Assembly: GCA_963842305.1 (NCBI GenBank)
Contig: CAWJFW010000006.1
Coordinates: 1 to 64,000, forward strand
DNA: 64,000 nt
Reading direction: 5' to 3'
Source: JAIBJN01 sp963842305
GTDB taxonomy: Bacteria > Actinomycetota > Thermoleophilia > Gaiellales > Gaiellaceae
Position numbers and translations under genes: made by a program. Every line of letters starts with the position of its first letter. The first letter of the stretch is position 1. The notes under the pieces were generated by a model. That model was not told the DNA's origin. It ran no database searches and saw nothing but the letters and a program-made list of their open reading frames with translations. Below, piece by piece: positions 50,376 to 59,131 of this stretch.

Positions 50376-53300
50376 TTAGCGGGCGAGGGAGTCCAGGAGC
50401 TCGCGGGCGCTCGCGGCCGCGACGACGTTGCCCTTCGCCTCGTGAAGCTCCAACGCCTGGGCGAGCACGGGTAGGGCATCGTCGACCCGTTCGGCGAGCA
50501 GTAGCACCTCGCCCAGGTTCGCGCGCGCGTCGGCCCGGTCGATGAGGAAGTCGGTCCGGTCGATGATCTCGACCGCCTCACGGGCGAGCCGCTCGCCCTC
50601 GGAGGCTCGGCCCTGGTGGGCCACGGCCGTCCCGCGGGCGCTGCGCGCGAGCGCGATCTCCGCGATGCCGCTCGGATCCAGCTCCTCGACGAGCAGCGCA
50701 AGGCTCTCGGCCTCGGCGAACCGCGTCTGGATCGCCAGGGCGCGGACGAGGTACGACCCGACGACCTGAAGCTGTGGCTTCGCACCTGTGGGCTCTAGCT
50801 TCTCGTAGCCAGCGCGCAGAATGCGCTCGGCCGCCGCGACGTCGCCCGCGAGAAGCTCGACCCAGCCCGACGTATGGGATCGCCATGCCTCCGCCAGCTC
50901 GAGCCCGAGGTCGTCGAAGATCGCGGCACGCTGCGCCAAGAGCACGTGTGCCTCGTCGAAAAGCCCTTCCATGGCGCGCAGGCAGCCGAGCAGCCCGAGG
51001 ATGTTGGCCTCCTCCTCCATGTTGCCCTTCACCCGCCCCAGGATCTCCTCGCAGATCTCGATCCCCGTTGTGCGGTGTGTGGGCCCCCAGAGGACGATGG
51101 ACGCGAGTGAGGAAAGGCCCACGAGCTCCTCCTTCCGGCTGCCGGCTCGCCGCGCGTAGTCGATCGAGCGTCGCCAGGCCTCCTGGGCCGCGCTGCTCTG
51201 CCCCTGCCCGTACTGCAGATCTGCACGAAAGTCCCACGCCCTGGCGAGGCCGAGCTCGTCTCGGGCGCCCTCGAAGACCTCGATCGCTCGATCGGCTGTG
51301 TCTCGGAGGTCGGCGATCTCACCGGGGTTGGTCGAGTAGTGGAGCTTGGCGAGCGCGAGCGAGGCCCGTGCCTCGAGGCGTGGGTCCCCGGTCGAGGCGG
51401 CGCCGCCGATCGCCTCCGCGAGAACGGTCTCCGCCCGCGAGAAGTCCGCCAGCTCCGTCAGAGCATCGCCGAGCTCCGCCAGCACCTCGACCCTCGTGCG
51501 CTCGTCGGCCGCGAGCAGCACCGCGGCCCTGGAGAGCAGGTTTACCTGCGCGGGCCGATCACCGCGGGCGATTGCCCGCCCGGCTGCTGCCACGAGGCAC
51601 TCCGACGCTCGACGGGCCAGCGCGCGGCCGCGCTCGTCCACCGGCCCGAGTTCGGCCCGGTAGACGTGGGCCTGCTCCAGGTGATAGCCGACGAGCTCCT
51701 CGAACTCGGCCATGCGCCCTTCCGCGGCTCTGGCGAGCCAGGCCGCGAACTGCTCGTGCAACTCCGCGCGCAGTTCCTTCGCCATTGCCGCATATGCAGC
51801 GTCGCGCACGAGGATGTGCGCGAAGCGAAAGCCGTCGTCGCCGGCGAACGCCGCCCGGTCGGGGCGGATCAGCTCCTTGCGCACGAGCGACATGAGGTCG
51901 GATCCGAGCGTCTGGCGGACCGCCTCGGGCAGGAGCTCCGACACCGCTCCACGATGGAAGCTCCGCCCCTCGACCGCTGCGCGCTCGATCACCGCGCGCT
52001 CGCCGGGATCCAGCCGGTCGATGCGCGCCGCGAGCAGCGCCTGGATGGTCGGCGGAACCACCAGCTCGCCGCTGTCGCCGTTCTGCTCGACCTTGAGGGC
52101 GACAATCTGCTCGAGAAAGAGGGGGTTGCCGGAGGAGATCTCGACGATCTGGCTTCGCGTCGCCTCGGAGAGGCGCGCCCCGCTGGAGAGACGGTCGATC
52201 AAGGCGCCGGCATCCCGTTCGGACAACGGCTCGAGCACCACGGCGTCCGCGTTCGGCCTCGGCGTCGCCCAGGACGCCCGCGTCTCGAACAGGTCGGGCC
52301 GGGCGAGCCCGAGCAGGAGCACGGGCCCGGCGGTGAAGCCCGCCAGATACTCGATCAGGTCGAGGAACGTCGGCTCGGCCCAGTGGATGTCGTCGAACAC
52401 AACGACCAGCGGGCGCTGACGCGAGAGCGACTCGAGCAGCCGGCGGACGGCCCACGAGACCTCTTCGCTTCGCCCGTCCGCGGGAGCAAGGCCCACCGCA
52501 CTCGCGATCCGCTTCGCGATCAGCTCGGCGTGCTCGTCGTCGGCGACGAGTTCGAGTATTCCGGCGTGGTCGCGACCGGCAACCTGCTGGACGATCTCCG
52601 CGAGCGGCCAGTAGGTGATCCCCTCTCCGTAGGGGAGGCACCGACCGACGACGACGCGCGCGCGCGTGTCGACCGCGGCGAGCAGCTCGCGCGCGAGCCT
52701 CGACTTGCCCACGCCCGGTGGGCCCAGCACGGTGACAAGTCGGCACGTTTCCTCCTCCGCGCAGCGCTCGAACGCCTGCTCGAGCGCGGCGAGCTCGGAC
52801 TCTCGCCCGACGAACGGAGCGTCCAGTCTGCGGGTGTAGGCCGGAACGTCCGGAAGGACGTCGAGGAGGCGCCAGGCAGGGACCGGTTCGGCCTTCCCTT
52901 TGACGGCAAGAGGCTCGACCTCCTCGACCCGAACCGCATCGCGCACGAGGCGGAGGGTCGCGTCCCCGACCAGGATCTCGCCGGGACTCGCGGACTGCTC
53001 CAGGCGCGCCGCCACGTTGACGGCGTCCCCGGTCGCGAACGAGTCTCCCAGCGCCGCGTCGCCGGCGACGACCTCGCCGGTGTTGACGCCCATTCGCACC
53101 GCGATTCGAACGCCCCAGTCGCGCTCGAGCTCGTCGTTCAGATCGCCCAGGCGGAGGCGCAGCTCTGCGCTCGCACGGATCGCCCTGAGGGCGTCGTCCT
53201 CGTGGAGCTGCGGAATGCCGAAGACGGCCATCACCGCGTCACCGATGAACTTCTCCACCGTGCCGCCGTGACGCTCGAGCACCGCCTGCGCCTCGTCGAA

Positions 53301-53411
53301 GTAGCGGCGCATGACCCGACGGACCGTCTCCGGATCGAGCTCCTCCCCCAGCGTGGTCGAGCCGCTCACGTCCGAGAACACGATCGTGACGGTCTTGCGC
53401 GCCTCCGCCAT
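50376..53411 (-). CDS. class III cyclase - AAA ATPase - TPR signalling protein
   Basis: This 1011-residue protein has a class III nucleotide cyclase domain (about 1-185; VTIVFSDVSGSTTLGEELDP, GGTVEKFIGDAVMAVFG, DAVNVAARLEQSASPGEIL). An AAA/STAND-type ATPase follows, with Walker A LGPPGVGKSRLARELL and the Walker B-like VVVFDDIHWAEPTFLDLIEY. The C-terminus (about 560-1011) is TPR-like helical repeats. This is the CyaA/MalT-like architecture common in actinobacteria. Input through the TPR part presumably gates cAMP synthesis. It is divergent from the radical-SAM gene, 63 bp away across a LexA box. Confidence 0.85.
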   Translation of the reverse strand: MAEARKTVTIVFSDVSGSTTLGEELDPETVRRVMRRYFDEAQAVLERHGGTVEKFIGDAVMAVFGIPQLHEDDALRAIRASAELRLRLGDLNDELERDWGVRIAVRMGVNTGEVVAGDAALGDSFATGDAVNVAARLEQSASPGEILVGDATLRLVRDAVRVEEVEPLAVKGKAEPVPAWRLLDVLPDVPAYTRRLDAPFVGRESELAALEQAFERCAEEETCRLVTVLGPPGVGKSRLARELLAAVDTRARVVVGRCLPYGEGITYWPLAEIVQQVAGRDHAGILELVADDEHAELIAKRIASAVGLAPADGRSEEVSWAVRRLLESLSRQRPLVVVFDDIHWAEPTFLDLIEYLAGFTAGPVLLLGLARPDLFETRASWATPRPNADAVVLEPLSERDAGALIDRLSSGARLSEATRSQIVEISSGNPLFLEQIVALKVEQNGDSGELVVPPTIQALLAARIDRLDPGERAVIERAAVEGRSFHRGAVSELLPEAVRQTLGSDLMSLVRKELIRPDRAAFAGDDGFRFAHILVRDAAYAAMAKELRAELHEQFAAWLARAAEGRMAEFEELVGYHLEQAHVYRAELGPVDERGRALARRASECLVAAAGRAIARGDRPAQVNLLSRAAVLLAADERTRVEVLAELGDALTELADFSRAETVLAEAIGGAASTGDPRLEARASLALAKLHYSTNPGEIADLRDTADRAIEVFEGARDELGLARAWDFRADLQYGQGQSSAAQEAWRRSIDYARRAGSRKEELVGLSSLASIVLWGPTHRTTGIEICEEILGRVKGNMEEEANILGLLGCLRAMEGLFDEAHVLLAQRAAIFDDLGLELAEAWRSHTSGWVELLAGDVAAAERILRAGYEKLEPTGAKPQLQVVGSYLVRALAIQTRFAEAESLALLVEELDPSGIAEIALARSARGTAVAHQGRASEGERLAREAVEIIDRTDFLIDRADARANLGEVLLLAERVDDALPVLAQALELHEAKGNVVAAASARELLDSLAR

Positions 53412-53444
53412 GGGCCGAGTCTACGGCCGCCCGCTCGGCTGCAA

Positions 53445-53464
53445 TCGAACATATGTTCTATAAT
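53445..53464 (+). promoter_or_regulatory. LexA/SOS box overlapping a TATAAT -10 box
   Basis: TCGAACATATGTTCTA (53445-53460) is the actinobacterial/Firmicute LexA consensus core GAAC-N4-GTTC. TATAAT (53459-53464) overlaps its right edge, and the radical-SAM start (GTG 53475) follows after 10 nt. Repression until DNA damage is predicted. Confidence 0.78.
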
Positions 53465-53474
53465 GACCGGAGAC

Positions 53475-54383
53475 GTGGCTCGCGCGCAGTACCTAGAAGA
53501 CCTCTGCAAGTCGGCTCTGAACCGTGTGCCGGAGCTGAGCCGGATCCCCTTCCGCTGGACTGTGAACCCATACCGCGGGTGCACGCATAGCTGCCACTAC
53601 TGCTTCGCCCGCGCCTTTCACAGCTACCTGGATCTGGGGGTCGGCGACGACTTCTCGTCGAAGATCGTCGTAAAGACGAACGTGGTCGAGGTGCTGCGCC
53701 GCGAGCTCGCGTCCCCCCGCTGGGACGGCGAGACGGTGGCGATGGGCACCGCCACCGATCCCTATCAGCACTGCGAGGGGCGCTACAAGCTGACCCGTGG
53801 GGTGGTCGAAGCGCTCGCCGACTTCGCAAACCCGCTCTCGATCCTCACCAAGTCGACCCTCATCGTGCGCGATCTCGACGTCTTCGGCCGACTGAACGAG
53901 GCCGCCCCGCTGACCGTCTCCATGAGCGTGAACACGTTGGACGAGGACGTGCGACGCGTTGTCGAGCCGGGAACCCCGCCCGGCCGGAAGCGGCTTGAGA
54001 TCCTCGGCCGGTTCGCGGAGGCGGGCATCCGGACGGGCGTCCTCGTCGCCCCGGTCCTTCCCGGTCTCACCGATGACGACGAGCATCTGGACGAAGTGCT
54101 CGCCGCGTGCGCCGAGGCGGGTGTCTCGTGGGCATCCGCGATCGTCCTCCACGTCAGGCCGGCGATCCGCGATCACTTCATGCCCTGGCTGAAGCAGGCC
54201 TACCCATGGCTCTACCCGCGCTACGTGGAGCTGTATGGAAGCCGGGCCTACGCCCCGAAGCGCTACCAGCAGCAGATCGGAGAGCGGTTCGCACGCCTCC
54301 GCCTGCGCCACGGCCTATCGCCAACCGGGGGCGGCAGGCCGCTTCCCGGCAAGCGCCAGGAGCAACTCGCTCTCACGGTCTAG
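53475..54383 (+). CDS. radical-SAM protein (spore photoproduct lyase-like, Rv2578c type)
   Basis: This 302-residue protein has the [4Fe-4S] cluster motif C36-x3-C40-x2-C43 (YRGCTHSCHYCFARAFH), followed by GTATDPYQHCEGRY and TRGVVEALADFANPLSILTKST. These are features of the SplB-related radical-SAM group. GTG 53475 is chosen because the earlier ATG 53463 lies inside the -10 box. A LexA box directly upstream makes a DNA-repair or damage-response role likely; the exact lesion or substrate is unknown. Its stop overlaps that of the convergent TMEM175-like gene. Confidence 0.85.
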   Translation: MARAQYLEDLCKSALNRVPELSRIPFRWTVNPYRGCTHSCHYCFARAFHSYLDLGVGDDFSSKIVVKTNVVEVLRRELASPRWDGETVAMGTATDPYQHCEGRYKLTRGVVEALADFANPLSILTKSTLIVRDLDVFGRLNEAAPLTVSMSVNTLDEDVRRVVEPGTPPGRKRLEILGRFAEAGIRTGVLVAPVLPGLTDDDEHLDEVLAACAEAGVSWASAIVLHVRPAIRDHFMPWLKQAYPWLYPRYVELYGSRAYAPKRYQQQIGERFARLRLRHGLSPTGGGRPLPGKRQEQLALTV

Positions 54384-55039
54384 TAGCGGCCGAAGTAGTT
54401 CCTGACGTCCGGCGGCATCCTGCTGTTGATGAAGAAGCCGACCGGCGCCAGGACGAACCAGGAGAGAATCGCCGCCGTCGTGTTGACGAACGCGATCGGA
54501 ATGGAGAGGACGAAGACCCCGACGGGGAAACCCGAGGCGACGAGGCTCCAGCCCCAGGCCGCGGAAGGCATGCCCTCCCGCACGAGTCCCGCCCGGTAGG
54601 CATGGCCGGTGATCAAGATCTCCATCGCGCTCACGGCCGCCATCGAGAGTGCGAAGACGACGAAGGCGATCGGGTTTTTTTCGTACTCGCCGACGAGCGA
54701 GGTCGGGAACGGCAAGAAGGCGATGAACCCGAGGTAGGCGAGGTTCTGCGACAGCAGGCGACGGTCGATCCGAGCGAGCCGCGAGAAGAACCAGTGGTGT
54801 GCGAGCCAATAGCGGCCGATGACGTAGAACGAGACGGCGAAGCTGACGATCTCGGGAAGGGCGTCGCTCAGCGCCCCGAGCATGTCGCGTGAGCTCCCGC
54901 CGCCGGGCGGCAGGCCGGAGACGCCGATCTGGAGGACGAGCAGCGTCATCGCGATGGCGAAGATCGCGTCGCTGAACGCGATCACGCGGGCGAACTCGGT
55001 ACTGCCGCGCACGATGCCGTGGGCCTGCTCCTGCGGCAC
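54380..55039 (-). CDS. TMEM175-like potassium channel (DUF1211)
   Basis: This 219-residue protein has six membrane helices and the family signature in helix 1, AFSDAIFAIAMTLLVLQIG (F22-S23-D24). GRYWLAHHWFFSRLARIDRR and LLSQNLAYLGFIAFLPFPTS follow. Bacterial members form tetrameric K+ leak channels. GTG 55039 is used. It lies a few kb from trkA/trkH, but on present evidence is not in one operon with them. Confidence 0.85.
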   Translation of the reverse strand: MPQEQAHGIVRGSTEFARVIAFSDAIFAIAMTLLVLQIGVSGLPPGGGSSRDMLGALSDALPEIVSFAVSFYVIGRYWLAHHWFFSRLARIDRRLLSQNLAYLGFIAFLPFPTSLVGEYEKNPIAFVVFALSMAAVSAMEILITGHAYRAGLVREGMPSAAWGWSLVASGFPVGVFVLSIPIAFVNTTAAILSWFVLAPVGFFINSRMPPDVRNYFGRY

Positions 55040-55071
55040 CGCGAAAGGCTACACCGCTAGCGTTGCCTGAA

Positions 55072-55998
55072 ATGGCGCCGATCTGCATCGGTACGTGCTC
55101 GTGGGCTGACGACGCGCTCACGAAGTACTGGTATCCGAAGGAGGTCTCCTCCGCGGAGGCGCGGCTCCGCTACTACGCGGAGCAGTTCTCGACCGTGGAG
55201 GTGGACTCCACCTACTACCGCCTGCCCGACGAGACGATGGTGTCGCGCTGGGCGGAGCGGACGCCCGACGGCTTCGTCATGCACGTGAAGGCGTTCGGCG
55301 TGATGACCCGCCACCCCGTCAAGGTGGAGCAGCTGCCACCCGACCTCCGAGACGCGGCACCCGTCGACGATCGGGGTCGGGTCGACCGCCCGCCGCGTGA
55401 GTTTCGCGCGGAAGTCTTCCGGCGCTTTCATCGAGCGCTCGAGCCGCTGCGCGAGACCGGCAAGCTCGGCGGGATCCTCCTCCAATTTCCGCCGTATGTC
55501 GTCTCAAAGGACGTGTCCGTCGACTACCTCCGTTGGGCCGTCGAGCAGCTGGGCGGTGACAAGGCCCTGGTCGAGTTCCGCCACCGCAGCTGGCTCGACG
55601 ACGAGCATCGGGATGCGACGCTGAAGACCCTCGAGGAGCTCGGCGCCTCCAACGTGATCGTGGACGCGCCGAAGACGGAGGCCAAGAACCTCGTCCCCAC
55701 CGTGGTCGCGGCGACGAGCCCGCTCGCCTACGTCCGCTTCCACGGACGCAACGCGGGCACGTGGAACAGGCGAGGCGGGAGCGCCAGCGACCGCTTCGAC
55801 TATCTCTACTCGAACGAGGAGCTGGAGGAGTGGGTCGAGCCGCTCCGAGAGCTCGGGAAGAACGCCGACGAGGTGTACGTCCTCTTCAACAACAACCGCT
55901 GGAGCCGGACGCCGCAAGGCGAGCTCGCGGCCCAGGCTCCGGCAAATGCACGCGCCTTGCAAGGAATACTCGGCGTTTCTGGGGTTCCAACTCGCTAG
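55072..55998 (+). CDS. DUF72 (YecE-like) protein
   Basis: This 308-residue TIM-barrel-like protein has ICIGTCSWADDALTKYWYPK, YAEQFSTVEVDSTYYRLPD, GILLQFPPYVV, ALVEFRHRSWLDDEHRDAT and YVRFHGRNAGTWNRRG, then VYVLFNNNRW at the end. All are hallmarks of DUF72. Biochemical function not established. ATG 55072 follows TAGCGT by 8 nt (leaderless). Confidence 0.85.
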   Translation: MAPICIGTCSWADDALTKYWYPKEVSSAEARLRYYAEQFSTVEVDSTYYRLPDETMVSRWAERTPDGFVMHVKAFGVMTRHPVKVEQLPPDLRDAAPVDDRGRVDRPPREFRAEVFRRFHRALEPLRETGKLGGILLQFPPYVVSKDVSVDYLRWAVEQLGGDKALVEFRHRSWLDDEHRDATLKTLEELGASNVIVDAPKTEAKNLVPTVVAATSPLAYVRFHGRNAGTWNRRGGSASDRFDYLYSNEELEEWVEPLRELGKNADEVYVLFNNNRWSRTPQGELAAQAPANARALQGILGVSGVPTR

Positions 55999-56048
55999 AT
56001 AGTGGGTTACCGTTCAAGTCAGAGGGAGGTTCGGCCGATGGGAGAAGG

Positions 56049-56918
56049 GTGGGGAGCCGTCTAGGCACACACGCGCTTTGGACCGTCGCGCTCAGTGTGG
56101 TGATCACGCTGCTTGCGCTGGCGCCTATGGTGCTGCCCGGAGACCGCCCGCTCGACAGCCTGCCGGCGCCGCTGCGCGGCACCGCGCAGGTCGGCGAGGT
56201 GGTCGCCGATGCACTGGCTTCCCCGCCGCAGAAGACGAACGAGGCAACGCCGAATTCCCCACAGACTCCACCGGCGGCGCCCGCTTCGACTTCCAGCGGA
56301 GTGCTCGGAGACACGGCATCTGGCTCCTCCGACGGCGGCTCTGACCGCCCCGGCGGCGGCTCGAACCCGGGACGGCCCGGCGGCGACGGAGAGGAGCCCC
56401 CACCTCCTCCTCCGCAGCCACCTCCCCCGCCGCCCCCACCTCCGCCGGAGCCGCCGACGCCTCCACACGAGCCGCCGACGCCCAATCAGCCCCCTTGGGG
56501 CGGAAAGCCGGACCGGGACGAACGGCAAGCGAAGAGGGCCGAGCAGCGTGCGCGCCTCGCCGCGATGCGGGATGCGCGCCGCGAGGCGAAGGCCGAGAGG
56601 CGCGAGGAGCTGAAGGCCGAGCGGGACGAGCGCCGCGAGGAGAAGGCTGAAGAGCGTGACCAGCGGCGCGAGGAGAAGGCCGAAGAGCGTGACCAGCGTC
56701 GCGAGGAGAAGGCCGAAGAGCGTGACCAGCGTCGCGAGGAGAAGGCTGAAGAGCGGGACGAGCGGCGGGCGGACAAGGCGGAGCAGTGCGAGGACCGCCG
56801 TGAGGAGAAGGCCGAAGAGCGCGAGCAGCGGCGCGAGGAAAAGGCCGAAGAGCGCGAGCAGCGGCGCGAGGAGCGCGCCGACCGCGGGCGGCGAAGCGGC
56901 CGCGAAGACCGAGACTAG
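56049..56918 (+). CDS. anchored protein with Pro-rich and 11-residue charged repeats
   Basis: This 289-residue protein has one N-terminal membrane segment (ALWTVALSVVITLLALAPMV), a Ser/Gly/Pro region with a run of about 18 prolines and Glu-Pro (about 115-150), and a C-terminal half made of Glu/Arg/Lys. That half repeats an 11-residue unit (REEKAEERDQR) eight to nine times, which should form a long single alpha-helix or coiled coil. GTG 56049 is tentative; GGGAGAAG precedes it. The proline region could cross the peptidoglycan. No family is recognised. Confidence 0.6.
   Translation: MGSRLGTHALWTVALSVVITLLALAPMVLPGDRPLDSLPAPLRGTAQVGEVVADALASPPQKTNEATPNSPQTPPAAPASTSSGVLGDTASGSSDGGSDRPGGGSNPGRPGGDGEEPPPPPPQPPPPPPPPPPEPPTPPHEPPTPNQPPWGGKPDRDERQAKRAEQRARLAAMRDARREAKAERREELKAERDERREEKAEERDQRREEKAEERDQRREEKAEERDQRREEKAEERDERRADKAEQCEDRREEKAEEREQRREEKAEEREQRREERADRGRRSGREDRD
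56598..56878 (+). repeat. 33-bp tandem repeats encoding hendecads
   Basis: About eight copies of a 33-bp unit (CGCGAGGAGAAGGCCGAAGA followed by GCGTGACCAGCG) lie in frame inside the gene 56049-56918. The central three copies are almost identical at DNA level, so copy number may vary between strains. Confidence 0.85.
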
Positions 56919-56952
56919 CGCCGGGCTACGGGCGTTCTCCTAAGCTCACCTC

Positions 56953-57606
56953 GTGCAGCCCGAGCCGAGCGCGATCGCGCATCGCACCCGACCGGCGGCC
57001 GGTGAGCCTGTCGGCGCTCTCGTCCTGTTCCACGGACGCGGCGCCGACGAGCTCGACCTCCTCCCTCTGCTCGACCTCCTCGACCCGCAGCAACGCCTGG
57101 TCGGGCTCCTCCCGCGAGGCCCGCTGGCACTGCCGCCCGGCGGCGCGCACTGGTACGCGGTGCGGGAGATCGGCTTCCCCGACCAGGACACGTTCCTGGC
57201 GACTTTCGCCGCGGTCTCCGCTTGGCTCGAGGAGGCGCTTTCCGAGGCCGGCGTCCCCCCGGAGCGCGTCGTGTTCGGCGGCTTCTCCCAGGGAGCGGTG
57301 ATGTCCTACGCGCTCGGCCTGGCCGCCTCACGGTCGCGTCCGTCGGGAATTGTCGCCATGAGTGGGTTCATCCCGACGGTCGACGGGTTCGAGCTCGGGC
57401 TCGAGAGCCGCTCGGGCCTCCCGGTCTCGATCTCCCACGGGGCGTACGACCCGGTGATCAGCGTCGACTTCGGGCGCGAAGCGCGCGACCGTCTCGACGT
57501 GGCGGGGCTCGACGTCAGCTACCGGGAGGATCCTGTCGCCCACCAGATCGCGCCCGCGGCGGTCACCCAGGCCCGGGCGGTGCTCGAGCGGGCACTTCCG
57601 GACTAA
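56953..57606 (+). CDS. alpha/beta-hydrolase, phospholipase/carboxylesterase type
   Basis: This 217-residue esterase has the oxyanion segment ALVLFHGRGADELDLLPL, the nucleophile elbow GGFSQG (S112), an acid in HGAYDPVISV and catalytic His in DPVAHQIAP. It fits the PF02230 (YpfH/acyl-protein thioesterase-like) family. GTG 56953 follows TAAGCT by 6 nt, which implies a leaderless mRNA. Its stop overlaps the trkH stop on the other strand. Confidence 0.85.
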   Translation: MQPEPSAIAHRTRPAAGEPVGALVLFHGRGADELDLLPLLDLLDPQQRLVGLLPRGPLALPPGGAHWYAVREIGFPDQDTFLATFAAVSAWLEEALSEAGVPPERVVFGGFSQGAVMSYALGLAASRSRPSGIVAMSGFIPTVDGFELGLESRSGLPVSISHGAYDPVISVDFGREARDRLDVAGLDVSYREDPVAHQIAPAAVTQARAVLERALPD

Positions 57607-59131
57607 GCCCGCCAGTACGCCCTGGTCAGAAGCGCGACGACGGGCACGATCTCGAGCCGGCCGAGCCACATGAGGCCGGTCATGATCCCGATCGAGACGT
57701 CGCTGAACGGTTCGAAGGAGCCCATCGGCCCGGCGAATCCAAAGGCCGGGCCCACATTCCCGAGGGTCGTTGCGGAGGCCGCCAGGGCGTCGAAGGGCGA
57801 GAGCTCCAGATCGACCCTGTGGGCGTCCAGGAGGAGCAGAACGGCGCCGACGACGAAGATGCCGACGTAGAGGAGCACAAACGCGATCACCGCGCGCACC
57901 GTGCGCTCGTCGATCGCGACGCGGTTGACGCGGATCGGCGCCACGTACTCCGGGTGCATCGTCTGGTCGAGCTCCCGGCGCAGAACCCGGCCGATGACGA
58001 GATGCCGGACGATCTTGATCGAGCCCGCCGTCGAGCCCGCGGAGCCGCCGGGAAACATCAGCGCGACGATGAGCATCGCTGCCGCTGGAGCTGCGACGAC
58101 CCAGGTGGCGAAGTCGGTGCTCGCAGAAGCCCGTGGTGGTCATGATCGAGACCGTCTGGAACGCCGCCTGACGGATCGCCTCCTCGCCCTCGCTAAGACC
58201 GGCGTCCCAGAGAATGACTGCGAGAACCGCAGAGGCGAAGAGGAGCAGGCCGAGGTAGAGACGAAACTCCTCGTCGCGCACGAGCGCAACCGGCTTGCCC
58301 CGCACGAACGCGCGGTACAGAAGCGCGAAGTTCGCGCCCGCGATGGCCATGAAGAGCACGAGCACCCATTGCGAGGCGGGTGCGTACCCCTCCAGCGACC
58401 GCGGGTCGATGCCGAAACCACCGGTCGGCATTGCCGAGAACGCATACGCGGTGGCGTTGAAGAGGTTCATCCGCCGGTCGACCCCGGTCCAGCCGAAGAC
58501 GGCGAGGATGAGCGATCAGCAGCCCCGTCAGCGCGACGTAAAGCAGCCACAGACGTCTCGCGGTATCCCGAATCGAGGCCGTCAGCGCCTCGAGTTCGGG
58601 ACCGGGCGCCTCGGACTCCATGAGCTGCCTGCCGCCGACCCGCAGCCGAGGCAGCACGGCGAGTGCGAGCACGATGATCCCCATGCCCCCGAACCACTGG
58701 GTGAACTGCCGCCACATCGCGAGCGACTTGTCGAGCGTCGACACATCGGCGACGACGCTGGAGCCGGTCGTCGTCATCCCGGACATCGCCTCGAAGAGGG
58801 CGTCCACCGGGCGTGAGAGCTGGTCCTCGCCCGAGAGGACGTAGGAGAGCGCGATCGCCGCCGAGCCGAGGAGCCAGGTGAGCGAGACGACGAGGAACCC
58901 CTCCCGGAGACCCACGCGCTCTTTCCCCCGTGTCACCCTCTCGACCCCCCAGCCGACGAGCGCCGTGATCGCTCCGGCCGCGGCGTAGTACCACCACGGT
59001 TCGGAGTAGCCCAGGGCAAGCGGAATCGGGAAGATGAACGCGGCCGAGAGGTACTTGAGTAGGACCCCGACGAGGTTGAGGGCCGCGCCGACCTCGACGT
59101 TCACGCTTCGCCGCAGCCGCCCCAGGATCAC
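57603..59131 (-). CDS. trkH: TrkH potassium transporter subunit (two frameshifts)
   Basis: The reconstructed product is about 508 residues with eight to ten membrane helices and four pore loops: FEAMSGMTTTGSSV, AYAFSAMPTGGFGI, FQTVSIMTTTGFASTDFATW and ASATTLGNVGPAFG. This is the normal TrkH K+ channel-like subunit. The frame is broken twice by single extra bases, at plus-strand 58510 (restores LLIAILAVFGWTG) and 58125 (restores TTGFASTDF). It is then either a decayed gene or contains sequence errors; everything else is well conserved. GTG 59131 overlaps the trkA stop, so the two form one operon. Confidence 0.85.

Noticed and set aside
51339..54383. A 1014-residue open frame on the plus strand ending in the radical-SAM sequence
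   Set aside because: The first two thirds are antisense to the cyclase-ATPase gene and show no protein-like pattern; the LexA box, TATAAT and radical-SAM N-terminus place the true start at 53475.
56598..56878. Regular 33-bp repeats considered as a CRISPR-like array
   Set aside because: The units are contiguous, in frame and encode an 11-residue protein repeat; there are no spacers and no cas genes.
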